Shown here: positions 4,960 through 5,347 of the stretch, one piece after another
How positions within the stretch are numbered: position 1 is the stretch's first letter
Layout: every line of letters starts with the position of its first letter
Origin: JBATBW01 sp049662565
GTDB taxonomy: Bacteria > Bacillota_I > Bacilli_A > Erysipelotrichales > Erysipelotrichaceae
Reading direction: 5' to 3'
Assembly: GCA_049662565.1 (NCBI GenBank)
Contig: JBATBW010000039.1
Coordinates: 1-5,347 of the forward strand
Length of the DNA stretch: 5,347 nucleotides
Program-made: the position numbers and the translations under genes
Notes under the pieces: generated by a model
The model's database searches: none
What the model was told of the DNA's origin: nothing
What the model saw: only the letters and a program-made list of their open reading frames with translations

Positions 4960-5347
4960 ATGGATTCAATCACAAATCAAATAGAAACCATAATGTCTGA
5001 GAATCAAGGTAAGATTTTCTCCATAAATGACTTTTGTGACTTGGGGACAAAGAATACTATTAAATCCATTTTATATAGGTTAAATGAAGAAAAAGAGATA
5101 GCTAGACTTCTTGATGGACTATATACCAAACCAAAGTACAGTAAAATTTTAAATGAATATTCGTATCCTGATGCTAGTGATGTAGCAGAAAAGATTGCCG
5201 ATAAATTTTCTTGGACGATAGCTCCCGCAGGAGATACAGCATTAAACTATACAGGTTTGTCGACACAAGTACCAAATGAATATGTTTATATTTCAGATGG
5301 AGCGTATAGAGAATACTTGTATCGAGATAAAAAAATCATATTTAAGC
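4960..5347 (+). CDS. DUF6088 / AbiEi-like antitoxin family protein (3'-partial)
   Basis: The visible 129 residues begin MDSITNQIETIMSENQG and contain an N-terminal winged-helix-like segment: IFSINDFCDLG (about 19-29), NTIKSILYRLNEEKEIARL and then DGLYTKPKY. This fits the AbiEi_4/DUF6088 arrangement, in which a DNA-binding domain is followed by a conserved block. That block appears here as WTIAPAGDTALNYTGLSTQVPNEYVYISDG in pieces: the APAGDTALN, GLSTQVP and YISDG motifs. AAGGAGGTG (4945-4953) is an excellent ribosome binding site for the ATG at 4960. The frame stays open to the last base, so the C-terminus is missing; family members are usually around 200 residues. In known AbiE loci the next gene encodes an AbiEii nucleotidyltransferase toxin. 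The operator at its promoter supports an autorepressor role. The family call is firm; a functional toxin partner is inferred. Confidence 0.85.
   Translation, partial: MDSITNQIETIMSENQGKIFSINDFCDLGTKNTIKSILYRLNEEKEIARLLDGLYTKPKYSKILNEYSYPDASDVAEKIADKFSWTIAPAGDTALNYTGLSTQVPNEYVYISDGAYREYLYRDKKIIFK

Noticed and set aside
1..5347. CRISPR arrays, tRNA or rRNA genes.
   Set aside because: No regularly spaced direct repeats and no cloverleaf or rRNA-like segment were seen on either strand.

Overview
The window is very AT-rich (roughly 70-75 % A+T by eye), with strong AAGGAGG-type ribosome binding sites and AT-biased codons. It contains a degenerate IS66-type element and a DUF6088/AbiEi-like gene. 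Together these point to a low-GC Bacillota genome, most likely Lactobacillales. The genus cannot be fixed from the sequence alone. The content is accessory rather than core: a probable anti-phage deaminase, a small ABC exporter, an IS graveyard and the start of a toxin-antitoxin-like operon.

Layout. (1) Positions 2-1834 hold the C-terminal part of a large adenosine-deaminase-fold hydrolase. The frame is open at the left edge, and the N-terminal metal-binding HxH motif lies outside the window. Its motifs and a large insertion resemble RdrB, the deaminase of the RADAR anti-phage system. (2) Positions 1835-2046 are intergenic, with an 11-bp AT inverted repeat, an extended -10 promoter, a 10-bp perfect palindrome and a strong Shine-Dalgarno. 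(3) Positions 2047-3715 are a two-gene operon for an ABC-2 type transporter: an ATPase that probably starts at a CTG codon, overlapping by 11 bp a six-helix permease. (4) Positions 3716-4142 hold no convincing gene, only short AT palindromes and a terminator-like hairpin. (5) Positions 4143-4693 are the wreck of an IS66-family element: a tnpA remnant with two in-frame stops, joined almost directly to the last part of tnpC, with tnpB and most of tnpC missing. (6) Positions 4694-4906 hold no gene. (7) From 4907 a near-consensus promoter, with an inverted repeat flanking its -10 box, drives a DUF6088/AbiEi-like protein that runs off the right edge.

Working picture. The window looks like part of a defence or accessory island. 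The deaminase would act with an ATPase partner encoded upstream (rdrA, not visible). The ABC transporter has its own promoter and is probably a separate unit. The DUF6088 gene would be the antitoxin and autorepressor of an AbiE-like type IV pair whose toxin gene would lie just past the right edge. The IS remnant marks past insertion and deletion between these cargo units. These functional links are inference; the motifs, promoters, overlap and broken frames are seen directly.
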